A stretch of DNA of 43,336 bases from Candidatus Stahliibacteriota bacterium. Lineage in GTDB: Bacteria > Hydrothermota > Tepidihabitantia > SM23-42. The notes under the pieces were generated by a model. That model had not been told where the DNA came from and ran no database searches. It worked only from the letters and a program-made list of their open reading frames with translations. This document shows positions 1 through 6,302 of the stretch, piece by piece. How positions within the stretch are numbered: the first letter of the stretch is position 1; every line of letters starts with the position of its first letter. Where the stretch lies: positions 1-43,336 of the forward strand of contig JAUVZL010000017.1 in NCBI GenBank assembly GCA_030602565.1. Direction: 5' to 3'. The translations under genes were made by a program, and so were the position numbers.

Positions 1-531
1 AAACGGGGATGGGGAGATACGCTACGCTGAAGACATGATACTCTGAAGATACATCCGTCAAAAAGAGGGGCGGATTGAAGACACGCTGCGCTGAAGCAAA
101 ATAACAATAAAAAGCGTCCCAGTAGAATATGCTTCGCATTCCACGGGATAAATAGGGCGTTATTTAATTGCAAATTGCGGATTTGAGATTTAAGATTGAA
201 AAAGTGAAGGATCAAAACATTGAAGATGAGAAACGATTGCTTCGCAGATGAAAAAATTACATCTCGACAAAGCTCGATACTTACAGCCTCTCGATTTACT
301 CCTCTCAATACTTCCTCTCATTACTTTCGAGATCTACGACATCTCATTACATTCGATATTTTCAACATCTCGATAGACTCGATATTTACAACATGACATT
401 ATGACATTTTCCCCACGGGACTATTATTTATTGCTCAAACTAAGAATAATCATCATACTAACATAGCAGGGTGTCATAATGTCATGCATCGTTCCTCACG
501 CTCGTCTCCATAAAAAGTAGCTTACCCCCTT
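1..531. other. Gene-free repeat-rich spacer
   Basis: No convincing gene is visible on either strand. The first 110 bases repeat a word like ACGCTACGCTGAAGAC (about 20-35) and ACACGCTGCGCTGAAGC (about 80-96). Bases 235-410 are a degenerate word array (separate entry). A 15-bp inverted repeat, CATGACATTATGACA at 392-406 and its exact complement at 472-486, lies just downstream of the methylglyoxal synthase gene and could fold into a long-range hairpin that ends its transcript. An imperfect hairpin around ATGC-TTC-GCAT sits near 129-140. Confidence 0.6.
235..410. repeat. Degenerate short-word array (CTCGATA/CATCTCGAT words)
   Basis: This stretch is built from loosely repeated 7-12 nt words such as ATCTCGACA, GCTCGATACTTACA, CTCTCGATTTAC, CATCTCGATAG and CTCGATATTTACAACAT. 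The copies are not in perfect tandem and have no fixed period. It is the first of several spacers in the window made this way, each with a different word (compare 19240-19294, 19676-19748, 23150-23330, 25407-25440 and 35630-35665). No ORF of note crosses it. Confidence 0.55.
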
Positions 532-1017
532 TTATTTAGGTTTCCAGCCTTCGTAGCTTTTGCCCAATGATTCTTTTCTGTAAGCCTCATAATCAACAAG
601 CAATCGTTCGTATTCCTGGTTCATCAACGGTGAGGAAATCATAAAGTCAGCTGTTGCGCGATTGCAGGCAACAGGGATGTTCCATACTACAGACAATCGC
701 AATAAAGCCTTAACATCTGGATCATGGGGATGAGGTTCCATTGGGTCCCAGAGAAAAATCATAAAATCAATTATATTATCCGCAATTTTTGCTCCCACCT
801 GCTGATCACCACCGAGCGGCCCACTCTTGAATCTTGTTACTTCAATACCTGTTTCTTTATTAACTAATAAACCCGTTGTGCCAGTCGCAAAGAGATTATG
901 TTTTTTAAGTGAACCCTTATTATATTGTACCCATTCAAGAAGATCCTGTTTTCTATTATCATGCGCAATTAGGGCGATATTCTTTTTTGCTGCCATTTTT
1001 ATTTTTCTATAAGCCAT
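532..1017 (-). CDS. mgsA: Methylglyoxal synthase
   Basis: This enzyme converts dihydroxyacetone phosphate to methylglyoxal and phosphate, a cytoplasmic bypass of lower glycolysis used when phosphate is scarce or sugar phosphates accumulate. The 161-aa protein shows the family landmarks in order: IALIAHDNRK near residue 14 (active-site His), ATGTTG (phosphate binding), SGPLGGDQQ (catalytic Asp), FLWDPMEPHPHDPDVKALLR (His and Asp of the active site) and IPVACNRATADF. Length is slightly above the usual 130-155 because of short extensions at both ends. The ATG at 1017 follows AAAGGAG with 4 nt spacing. A second in-frame Met (MAAKKN) lies 7 residues in and lacks as good a ribosome site. It is transcribed alone, away from its neighbours. 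The identification is by motif recognition and is firm. Confidence 0.96.
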   Translation of the reverse strand: MAYRKIKMAAKKNIALIAHDNRKQDLLEWVQYNKGSLKKHNLFATGTTGLLVNKETGIEVTRFKSGPLGGDQQVGAKIADNIIDFMIFLWDPMEPHPHDPDVKALLRLSVVWNIPVACNRATADFMISSPLMNQEYERLLVDYEAYRKESLGKSYEGWKPK

Positions 1018-1256
1018 ATATCTCCTTTCTTAAAATAAATTGCTAACGCCACACCAATAACATCAACAATTAAACCTAAAACACATAATCAATTATGAAG
1101 CAGTCATTTAAATTAACAGTTTTTTGCTTTGTATTTTTTCGTCAAAACAACCTCACAATCGCCTATAGCAAAAATCTTGGAAAACTATCATAATTTAAAT
1201 TATATATTAGAACGACATAATGTCAATATTGGCTGCGTTAAGGAAGTTCTCGACTT

Positions 1257-1291
1257 GCCCTGTGAAATAAGTGGAAATTATTTCACAGGGC
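1257..1291. repeat. Perfect 14-bp hairpin
   Basis: GCCCTGTGAAATAA (1257-1270) and its exact complement (1278-1291) enclose the 7-nt loop GTGGAAA. There is no clear T-run, so it is not a standard terminator, although it lies where the minus-strand 1396-1908 gene should end. A GGGGTCAGGTCTGA motif follows about 30 nt away, so the hairpin may be part of a REP/MITE-like element. Confidence 0.6.
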
Positions 1292-1322
1292 ACACTCGAA
1301 CGGTAATAATCGGAGAGGAATT

Positions 1323-1336
1323 GGGGTCAGGTCTGA
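1323..1336 (+). repeat. REP-like motif GGGGTCAGGTCTGA
   Basis: This motif closely resembles the GGGG(T)CAG(G/A)TCTTGAC element that occurs twice, as an inverted pair, at 17718-17745 and 18081-18110. Three copies of such a motif in 43 kb, all in spacers or at a gene end, suggest a dispersed repeat family. Similar GGGGTCAG-type ends are associated in many genomes with REP-type tyrosine transposases; that link is inference, as no transposase lies in the window. Confidence 0.45.
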
Positions 1337-1395
1337 ACCTTATCACGTCATTTCCCGCCCTTCCCCTTCGCCATTCAGTTAAGTTTTTTTCATGT

Positions 1396-1908
1396 TCAAC
1401 TCCGCCAGCTGGGTTTCATTTCGTAGGTGATTTCGAGCGCGAAGTTGTATTCTATGCCGTCCTCTTTGCAAGGGATACTATCTAAGCGCTCAAGACCTTC
1501 AGAGAGCTGATCGCGTATCTTAACGAGTTTTTTCCGTACTCCCGACAAATCAAATCGCGGTGAAAATGTCTTTTCATATGATTTCTCTGCACACTCCCTC
1601 ACAAGGAACAGCAATTTGAGCCATAGGTATCTTAGTTTCATCAGATCTCTTTTCAACATACCGGGCTGTGAAGACTTCTTGCCACCTCGCTTTTTCAACT
1701 CTTCGATCTTTATTCTAAAATGAAAATCCATTTTCCACTCTATGTAGGGAATGCTTTTGAGAATTTGTAAATTCTTCCTCATTTTTTCAAGAAAATCAGC
1801 ACAAAACGCGTAATCTCCCTCGTACTTACCCAGAAGGTACATTACACTAAGTGCAAAAAAACGCATTTCTTTCCAGCGCTGCTTAGGTATCTTACCTTTT
1901 GCTTTCAT
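1396..1908 (-). CDS. Hypothetical helical basic protein
   Basis: This is a 170-aa product that I do not recognise. It is rich in Lys, Arg, Leu and Glu and reads as mostly alpha-helical, with stretches such as MRKNLQILKS and RIKIEELKKRGGKK and a C-terminal region around KLVKIRDQLSEGLERL. No signal peptide, cysteine motif or membrane segment is visible. The ATG at 1908 lacks a clear ribosome site; the Met at residue 15 is an alternative. A possible promoter lies upstream on the minus strand: TTGACA at 1967-1962 and TACACT 17 nt further on. It stands alone between repeat elements, which suits an accessory gene. The length and lysine-rich composition argue for a real gene, but function cannot be assigned. 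Confidence 0.5.
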   Translation of the reverse strand: MKAKGKIPKQRWKEMRFFALSVMYLLGKYEGDYAFCADFLEKMRKNLQILKSIPYIEWKMDFHFRIKIEELKKRGGKKSSQPGMLKRDLMKLRYLWLKLLFLVRECAEKSYEKTFSPRFDLSGVRKKLVKIRDQLSEGLERLDSIPCKEDGIEYNFALEITYEMKPSWRS

Positions 1909-2008
1909 TGATCATCGTGGCATAATGGCTATAGTATTAGTGTAGTACGATATAACGGCAGTGTCAAGGAGAACTACTGAGCAATGCGGCGCAGATTCCT
2001 CTCCCCTA

Positions 2009-2036
2009 TATCTCGCTTTCGTGCGAAAGCGAGATA
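2009..2036. repeat. 28-nt near-perfect palindrome
   Basis: TATCTCGCTTTCG and its exact complement (13-bp arms) are separated by only TG. The core CGCTTTCG..CGAAAGCG resembles the CCCGCTTTCGCGGG core at 40064-40079. It lies in the 240-bp gap between divergent genes and has no T-run. It is either a dispersed palindromic repeat or a factor-independent terminator acting on read-through from either side. Confidence 0.6.
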
Positions 2037-2106
2037 ACCAACAGGAACAATTTTTTCATAGGTGACCCCAAATCACAAAGCTTGTTGCACGAGCCCATCA
2101 TTTGTG

Positions 2107-2134
2107 TTGACACGCTTCATGTCCTCGATATAAT
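2107..2134 (+). promoter_or_regulatory. Consensus promoter TTGACA-N16-TATAAT
   Basis: TTGACA is at 2107-2112 and TATAAT at 2129-2134 with a 16-nt gap, a full match to the housekeeping sigma consensus. Transcription should start near 2141, about 10 nt before the GTG at 2151 and at the GGAG, so the leader is extremely short. It should drive the small basic protein and the coupled outer-membrane gene. Confidence 0.8.
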
Positions 2135-2150
2135 TTGTTGGAGAAAATTA

Positions 2151-2360
2151 GTGAAAAAGAAAAAAACCAAGGAAGAGATTACAATAAAACCGAGCTATAA
2201 ACACCGTGTACCGCACAAACCAACAAAAGTACATAGAAACAAGAAGAAATACACCCGCAAAGGAAAAGCAAAGGATAAACGACAAGAAGAAGTTCTATCA
2301 GATATAGAAGAAGCGGTGCCAATTCATCGCTGTAATCATCTGCGAAGCAGGAGGATTTAA
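2151..2360 (+). CDS. Small highly basic hypothetical protein
   Basis: This 69-aa protein starts at GTG 2151, preceded by GGAG with 7 nt spacing, and begins just downstream of a consensus promoter. A longer frame beginning at 2082 would start upstream of that promoter and is rejected. The first two thirds are strongly basic and contain HRVPHKPTKVHRNKKKYTRK, suggesting nucleic-acid or ribosome binding; the tail is mixed. No domain is recognised. Its stop overlaps the next ATG by one base (TAATG), so translation of the outer-membrane protein is probably coupled to it. A consensus-grade promoter for such a small protein suggests abundant expression. It could also act mainly as a leader ORF for the downstream gene. 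Confidence 0.6.
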   Translation: MKKKKTKEEITIKPSYKHRVPHKPTKVHRNKKKYTRKGKAKDKRQEEVLSDIEEAVPIHRCNHLRSRRI

Positions 2361-3862
2361 TGAAAAATAGTAACCTTGTTGTGTTGTTATTGATCACATC
2401 ATGTGTTTTTGCTCACCCCAATACAGATGCATCGTTCGGCATCTTCAGAACCATCTCAGCAGATAATGGCTCTGCCGGTCATTTTCATATCGGGTTTTGG
2501 TTTAGAGGTTTTGGCAGGATAAAAGACGTAGCAATTTTGGGTGAACAAACAGGAGAAGCCAGTCATAAAGGAGGCGATTTGTTCTTCGGGCTTGGTTATG
2601 CAGTAACTGATAACATCGCATTCAACGTGGCAGGCTCTTTTCATGGTGATTGCCTTGATTATACTGAAACAGATTATACCCGCGCGAGTATGGGGATAGG
2701 TGATACCAGAATCGGCTTGAAATTTGCTTTGGGCAGTAATAATGTTAAACTCGGTATCAATCCATTCATTTCATTGCCTATTGGGAACGACCGTTCTCCT
2801 GAGCTTGAGAACAAAACCTATCTGTTTTTTGGCGATGCCTCAGGTAATGAGGGAGGCGTGTTCAGATATTTCTCAAGCGGGGCAACCGATTACGGTGTGG
2901 TCGGTCTACTTAGTTTAAAATCCAAACTGATGACCATTGACCTGAATCTCGGCTACGTCGATAGAAACAAAAATGATTCTGAGTTGGGCTGGCGCAATAA
3001 CTATACAATTTACCGTGCCGCATTAAGTTGGGATCTTGGTACTGTAGTTCCCTTTATCGAAGTCAGTGGAGTTGACTTCTGTGGTAAGGATCAATTCTTC
3101 ACATTCTTGGATGATGATTCTGTCTTTGGACCTAACCCTGTTTTCATAACACCAGGCATTAGCATCCGACCAGGTAATTTCAATATTGATCTTGGAATAG
3201 ATATTCGTGGTTGGGAAGGTGAAAATGAAAGAGCCTTTCCAACTGCGCTAACTGATAGTTCAAACATACCAACTGGTTGGGGTGTTGCACCAGCGTGGGC
3301 TGGAATCATCGGCATATCATACTGCGGTGATTTCAAAAGAGAATTACCAACCGTCGGCAATATCACCGGTGTGATAAGAAACAGGAAAACAGATGAACCA
3401 CTCAAAGCCAATATCGCGCTGTATCAAGTTAATGGAATGGTAGCCTCTGATGTAAGTGCGTCTGATGGTTTTTATGCATTTAAAAACCTTGAACCCGGAT
3501 TATACAAGCTGAGTGCCAGCACCACTGACTACCAGTCTTATGACACTGATTTGCTTGTGAAGGCAGGAGAAAGCATACCTTTAGATATTGCTCTTAATCC
3601 ACTTGATAAAGAAGGTACCCTTATTTTAAAGATAGTTGATCTAAAAAACCAAAAACCGATGACTGCCAAAGTCAGTATTGGTGATGATATTACAGAAACC
3701 GTTACTGGGAAATTTGAGAAAATCCTTGCGCCGGGTTCTTACAGAATTGTCGTGATTGCTCAAACTGAAGATTATCTACCGTACGAAAGAGAAATCATTA
3801 TCAACGCCGGCAAAACACTGGAATTTAAAGTTGCTCTGGTTCAAAAGGAATCGAAACCTTAA
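2360..3862 (+). CDS. Outer-membrane beta-barrel with two regulatory-like beta domains
   Basis: A 500-aa exported protein. Residues 1-18 form a signal peptide (basic start, VVLLLITSCVFA). Residues about 20-325 carry alternating aromatic/hydrophobic strands typical of an outer-membrane barrel, such as DLFFGLGYAVTDNIAFNVAG, RIGLKFALG and TIDLNLGYVD. Residues about 332-415 (ITGVIRNRKTDEPLKANI..DGFYAFKNLEPGLYKLSAS) form a carboxypeptidase-regulatory-like beta-sandwich, and a second, weaker copy occupies about 420-495. AGGAGG lies 5 nt before the ATG, which overlaps the preceding stop. Fusion of a barrel to a C-terminal regulatory-like pair is less usual than the N-terminal position seen in TonB receptors, and no TonB plug is visible. 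The function may be structural or pore-forming; the substrate is unknown. Confidence 0.75.
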   Translation: MKNSNLVVLLLITSCVFAHPNTDASFGIFRTISADNGSAGHFHIGFWFRGFGRIKDVAILGEQTGEASHKGGDLFFGLGYAVTDNIAFNVAGSFHGDCLDYTETDYTRASMGIGDTRIGLKFALGSNNVKLGINPFISLPIGNDRSPELENKTYLFFGDASGNEGGVFRYFSSGATDYGVVGLLSLKSKLMTIDLNLGYVDRNKNDSELGWRNNYTIYRAALSWDLGTVVPFIEVSGVDFCGKDQFFTFLDDDSVFGPNPVFITPGISIRPGNFNIDLGIDIRGWEGENERAFPTALTDSSNIPTGWGVAPAWAGIIGISYCGDFKRELPTVGNITGVIRNRKTDEPLKANIALYQVNGMVASDVSASDGFYAFKNLEPGLYKLSASTTDYQSYDTDLLVKAGESIPLDIALNPLDKEGTLILKIVDLKNQKPMTAKVSIGDDITETVTGKFEKILAPGSYRIVVIAQTEDYLPYEREIIINAGKTLEFKVALVQKESKP

Positions 3863-3917
3863 TCTCATCAAGTACTCGATGAAGCAGCGGTTATGATCAA
3901 GAAGGTTTTATACGTCC

Positions 3918-3945
3918 TTGACAACCAAGATTTCGCTTCTATAAT
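3918..3945 (+). promoter_or_regulatory. Consensus promoter TTGACA-N16-TATAAT
   Basis: TTGACA at 3918-3923 and TATAAT at 3940-3945 are separated by 16 nt. The start of transcription would fall near 3952, four bases before the ATG at 3956, leaving no room for a ribosome site: a leaderless or near-leaderless transcript. This places the real start of the next gene at 3956 rather than at the upstream Met codon at 3893. Confidence 0.78.
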
Positions 3946-3955
3946 TACCATACTT

Positions 3956-4483
3956 ATGATTCTTTTGATCGAACCAAATAAGAATATCAGAAAAAGGCTT
4001 TGTGATTTGCTCAATAGAGAAAGAATAATCGGTATTGATTCCCTTCCACAGACCTTTGAAATGATGTGCAAATTCAAAAATAGCATACATATCATAATAG
4101 CAAATATTCGTTTGCTGCATGATATTGTATCAAAAGGGACTCTCTTCAGATTATGTGAGAAATTATACGTTGATATACCCCCGATTTTGGCTTTTTATAG
4201 AAAAGGCGATGAAAAAATTAAGAATGAGTTTGAAAAAAACTATCGGCAATATAAACTCATAGATTATGATAAAGATGATACAAGTTTCCCAGAGCGATAT
4301 ATCATGGCTATAAAAGAACTGTATCCAGAGGTCATCGCTGATATCAACAAGGCTACTGAAGTGTGGTTAAAGGACGAGGAACCAGAGACACTGATAGATC
4401 ATCGTAAGTGGCTTGAAAAAGAAGGATTCGTAGAGGCAATGGAGAGTCTGAAGATTGGAAAATTAACCCAAGACATGGAATAA
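3956..4483 (+). CDS. Degenerate response-regulator receiver protein
   Basis: A 175-aa cytoplasmic protein. The first ~110 residues read like a CheY-type receiver: ILLIEPNKNIRKRLCDLLN for strand 1 and helix 1, HIIIANIRLL for strand 3, and IPPILAFYRKGDEKI for strand 4 or 5. The phospho-accepting Asp at the end of strand 3 is replaced by Asn50, and the acidic pair at strand 1 is reduced to Glu6. It is therefore predicted not to be phosphorylated in the usual way. The C-terminal ~60 residues are acidic and helical and contain no DNA-binding or output domain that I recognise. The start at 3956 is fixed by the consensus promoter ending at 3945. No kinase is nearby. An adaptor or protein-interaction role is possible. 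The family call is by fold pattern only. Confidence 0.55.
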   Translation: MILLIEPNKNIRKRLCDLLNRERIIGIDSLPQTFEMMCKFKNSIHIIIANIRLLHDIVSKGTLFRLCEKLYVDIPPILAFYRKGDEKIKNEFEKNYRQYKLIDYDKDDTSFPERYIMAIKELYPEVIADINKATEVWLKDEEPETLIDHRKWLEKEGFVEAMESLKIGKLTQDME

Positions 4484-4505
4484 ATAATCCCGCTGATGAA
4501 AAAAA

Positions 4506-4641
4506 ATGTTGTCCGAGGAGAAAAAATTATTAAAAAACAAAGAAACAGGAAATTGATTACAAACGCATGTATTTTGAGCTCAAGCAAAAGTATGATGAGC
4601 TGCTCAAGTATGTTAAGGAATTAATCGATCTCTCAAAATAG
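4506..4641 (+). pseudogene. Possible small coiled-coil ORF broken by a frameshift
   Basis: Two short frames join into a plausible helical peptide if one frameshift is assumed. ATG 4506 reads MLSEEKKLLKNKETGN and stops. The +1 frame then reads QEIDYKRMYFELKQKYDELL and on to a TAG at 4639-4641. Both halves are charged, heptad-like and lysine/glutamate-rich. The second half ends one base before the ATG of the next gene, suggesting old translational coupling. It may be a decayed small gene, a sequencing indel, or chance. Confidence 0.3.
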
Positions 4642-4642
4642 A

Positions 4643-6178
4643 ATGTTCTCTGTTTTGATAGTAGTAATACTCTTTCTTATCCCTCAAATTGTTGCCGGAC
4701 AAAACACATTCAAGGATGAACAAAAGCGCTACCCGCGGGTGCGCCAAGCTCGAGAAAACTGTGAACAGATCATCGATTCGCTCTTCCAAATTAAGGGATT
4801 AGCCTACCCGCCCGAGGAGATACTAATAATAGCCTACAAGAAAGAAAGGCTGGTACAATTATGGGCACGACCTGAAACGCTTAAGACATTCTTACTTGTT
4901 AAAGAGTATTCCTTTACTGCCTTTTCTGGCACGCTCGGGCCAAAGCGCAAACAAGGTGATCTTCAAATACCTGAAGGGTTTTATTATATCAATCACTTTA
5001 ATCCGTATTCTAGTTATCACTTATCAATGAAGATCAATTATCCTAACCAATCAGACAGCATACACAGCCCACAAGGCAATTTCGGTAACGAAATACGTAT
5101 TCACGGCAGTTACGTAACGATCGGCTGCATTCCAATAGGCGATGAATCAATCGAAGAACTGTACATAATCTGCGTCGATATGAAATCCAACGGTCAACAT
5201 AAAATACCGTTCTATATCTTCCCCTGCAAGATGGACTGCCAAAGGTGGTCAGAACTCCAGCAATTCGCCGGGCGCGATACTGTGCTTATACACTTCTGGC
5301 ACAACCTGCGTGAAGGCTATGATCTTTTCAGGGCAACTCAGCAAAAATTAAACTATCGGGTAGATACAAAAGGACAGTATATTTACTCGAACGATCACGC
5401 ACAGTTAAATTCATACCCATGGTTGAGTACACATAAAGCACAATATATCTTATTCAATGCGCTTGAACCACCACCCGGTCATAAGCGGATATACTGTCCT
5501 CTTGGTTCTTTTAAAGACTGGTTAAGATACCTACCCTTAAAACCGGGTAATCCAAAAGTATACCTTCATAATGGTGTTGAGAAATCATATCAAAATGGTC
5601 ACCATGCAGTCGTTGATATAGATATCGGTCAAGAAGATTTGCAGCAATGCGCCGATGCGATAATCAGGCTTTACGCAGAATACCAGTTCTCTGAAAATGA
5701 TTTCAACCATATCACCTTTAATTTGACCAATGGTGATGCAGTTGGGTTCAGAAAATGGATTAATGGTTACCGCCCTGTAGTCAGCGGCAATACAGTATCC
5801 TGGCATAAACAGGCAGCTCCAGATTCTTCATACAATGCTTTTCGCGCTTATTTGAAATTCATTTTCATGTATGCTGGTACTTATTCATTAGATCGGCAGT
5901 TGCAAGAAGTTGATGATGTGAAAGAAATGGCGCTCGCAGATATTTTTGTCCAGGGCGGATTCCCGGGTCATGGTGTGATCGTTGTCGATATGGCAGTTAA
6001 TCCTCGCACAAAAGATAAAGTTTTTTTGCTCTGCCAGAGCTATATGCCGGCCCAGGACATACATATCTTAAAGAACCTAAATGACCCAAACCTGAGCCCC
6101 TGGTATAAACTGGATTTTGGCGAAACCCTGCACACTCCAGAATGGATCTTCACAAAAGATAATTTAAAGAGATTCTAA
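4643..6178 (+). CDS. L,D-transpeptidase (YkuD) fused to DUF4846
   Basis: A 511-aa secreted or periplasmic protein. Residues 1-19 are a signal peptide (MFSVLIVVILFLIPQIVAG). Residues about 50-200 form a YkuD/ErfK-type L,D-transpeptidase domain with the active-site pattern EIRIHGSYVTIGCIPIGD: His154 and Cys162 in HG-x6-GC spacing. Such enzymes cross-link or edit peptidoglycan through 3-3 bonds. Residues about 240-510 match the DUF4846 pattern: YLHNGVEKSYQNGHHAVVDI, QQCADAIIRLYAEY, SYNAFRAYLKFIFMYAGTYS, GGFPGHGVIVVDMA and LCQSYMPAQDIH. The ATG follows the preceding stop by one base and no ribosome site is close, so initiation probably depends on coupling. The combination of both domains in one chain suggests a two-step cell-wall enzyme. 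Confidence 0.85.
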   Translation: MFSVLIVVILFLIPQIVAGQNTFKDEQKRYPRVRQARENCEQIIDSLFQIKGLAYPPEEILIIAYKKERLVQLWARPETLKTFLLVKEYSFTAFSGTLGPKRKQGDLQIPEGFYYINHFNPYSSYHLSMKINYPNQSDSIHSPQGNFGNEIRIHGSYVTIGCIPIGDESIEELYIICVDMKSNGQHKIPFYIFPCKMDCQRWSELQQFAGRDTVLIHFWHNLREGYDLFRATQQKLNYRVDTKGQYIYSNDHAQLNSYPWLSTHKAQYILFNALEPPPGHKRIYCPLGSFKDWLRYLPLKPGNPKVYLHNGVEKSYQNGHHAVVDIDIGQEDLQQCADAIIRLYAEYQFSENDFNHITFNLTNGDAVGFRKWINGYRPVVSGNTVSWHKQAAPDSSYNAFRAYLKFIFMYAGTYSLDRQLQEVDDVKEMALADIFVQGGFPGHGVIVVDMAVNPRTKDKVFLLCQSYMPAQDIHILKNLNDPNLSPWYKLDFGETLHTPEWIFTKDNLKRF

Positions 6179-6207
6179 CACTGATTTATATAATTAACAA
6201 TGGAGTA

Positions 6208-6223
6208 ACAGCACTAGTGCTGT
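6208..6223. terminator. Palindrome between convergent genes, likely terminator
   Basis: ACAGCACTAGTGCTGT is a perfect 16-nt palindrome followed on the plus strand by CTATTTT. It sits between the end of the transpeptidase gene (6178) and the end of the convergent propeller gene (6303), where termination is expected for both. The tail is only moderately T-rich. Confidence 0.5.
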
Positions 6224-6302
6224 CTATTTTAATGACTTTTCAGAGTTAATCCGTAGGGATTTTATGGAATCAATTCGTAAAAATTCTATCAGCCAACAAA
6301 TT

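Larger units (their letters stand above)
1018..1395. other. Spacer with hairpin and REP-like motif, no gene
   Basis: A plus-strand open frame at 1129-1485 exists, but it reads through the 1257-1291 hairpin and the GGGGTCAGGTCTGA motif and overlaps the better minus-strand gene. It has no ribosome site and no recognisable domain, so I treat this stretch as non-coding. It holds the 1257-1291 hairpin and the REP-like motif near 1323. Confidence 0.55.

Noticed and set aside
1129-1485. 118-codon plus-strand frame
   Set aside because: It reads through a hairpin and a repeat motif, lacks a ribosome site and overlaps a more plausible gene on the other strand.
4525-4540. A-AAA-AAC slippery heptamer for -1 frameshifting
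   Set aside because: It is a valid -1 slippery site by sequence, but the coding-like continuation lies in the +1 frame, so it does not explain the broken ORF.
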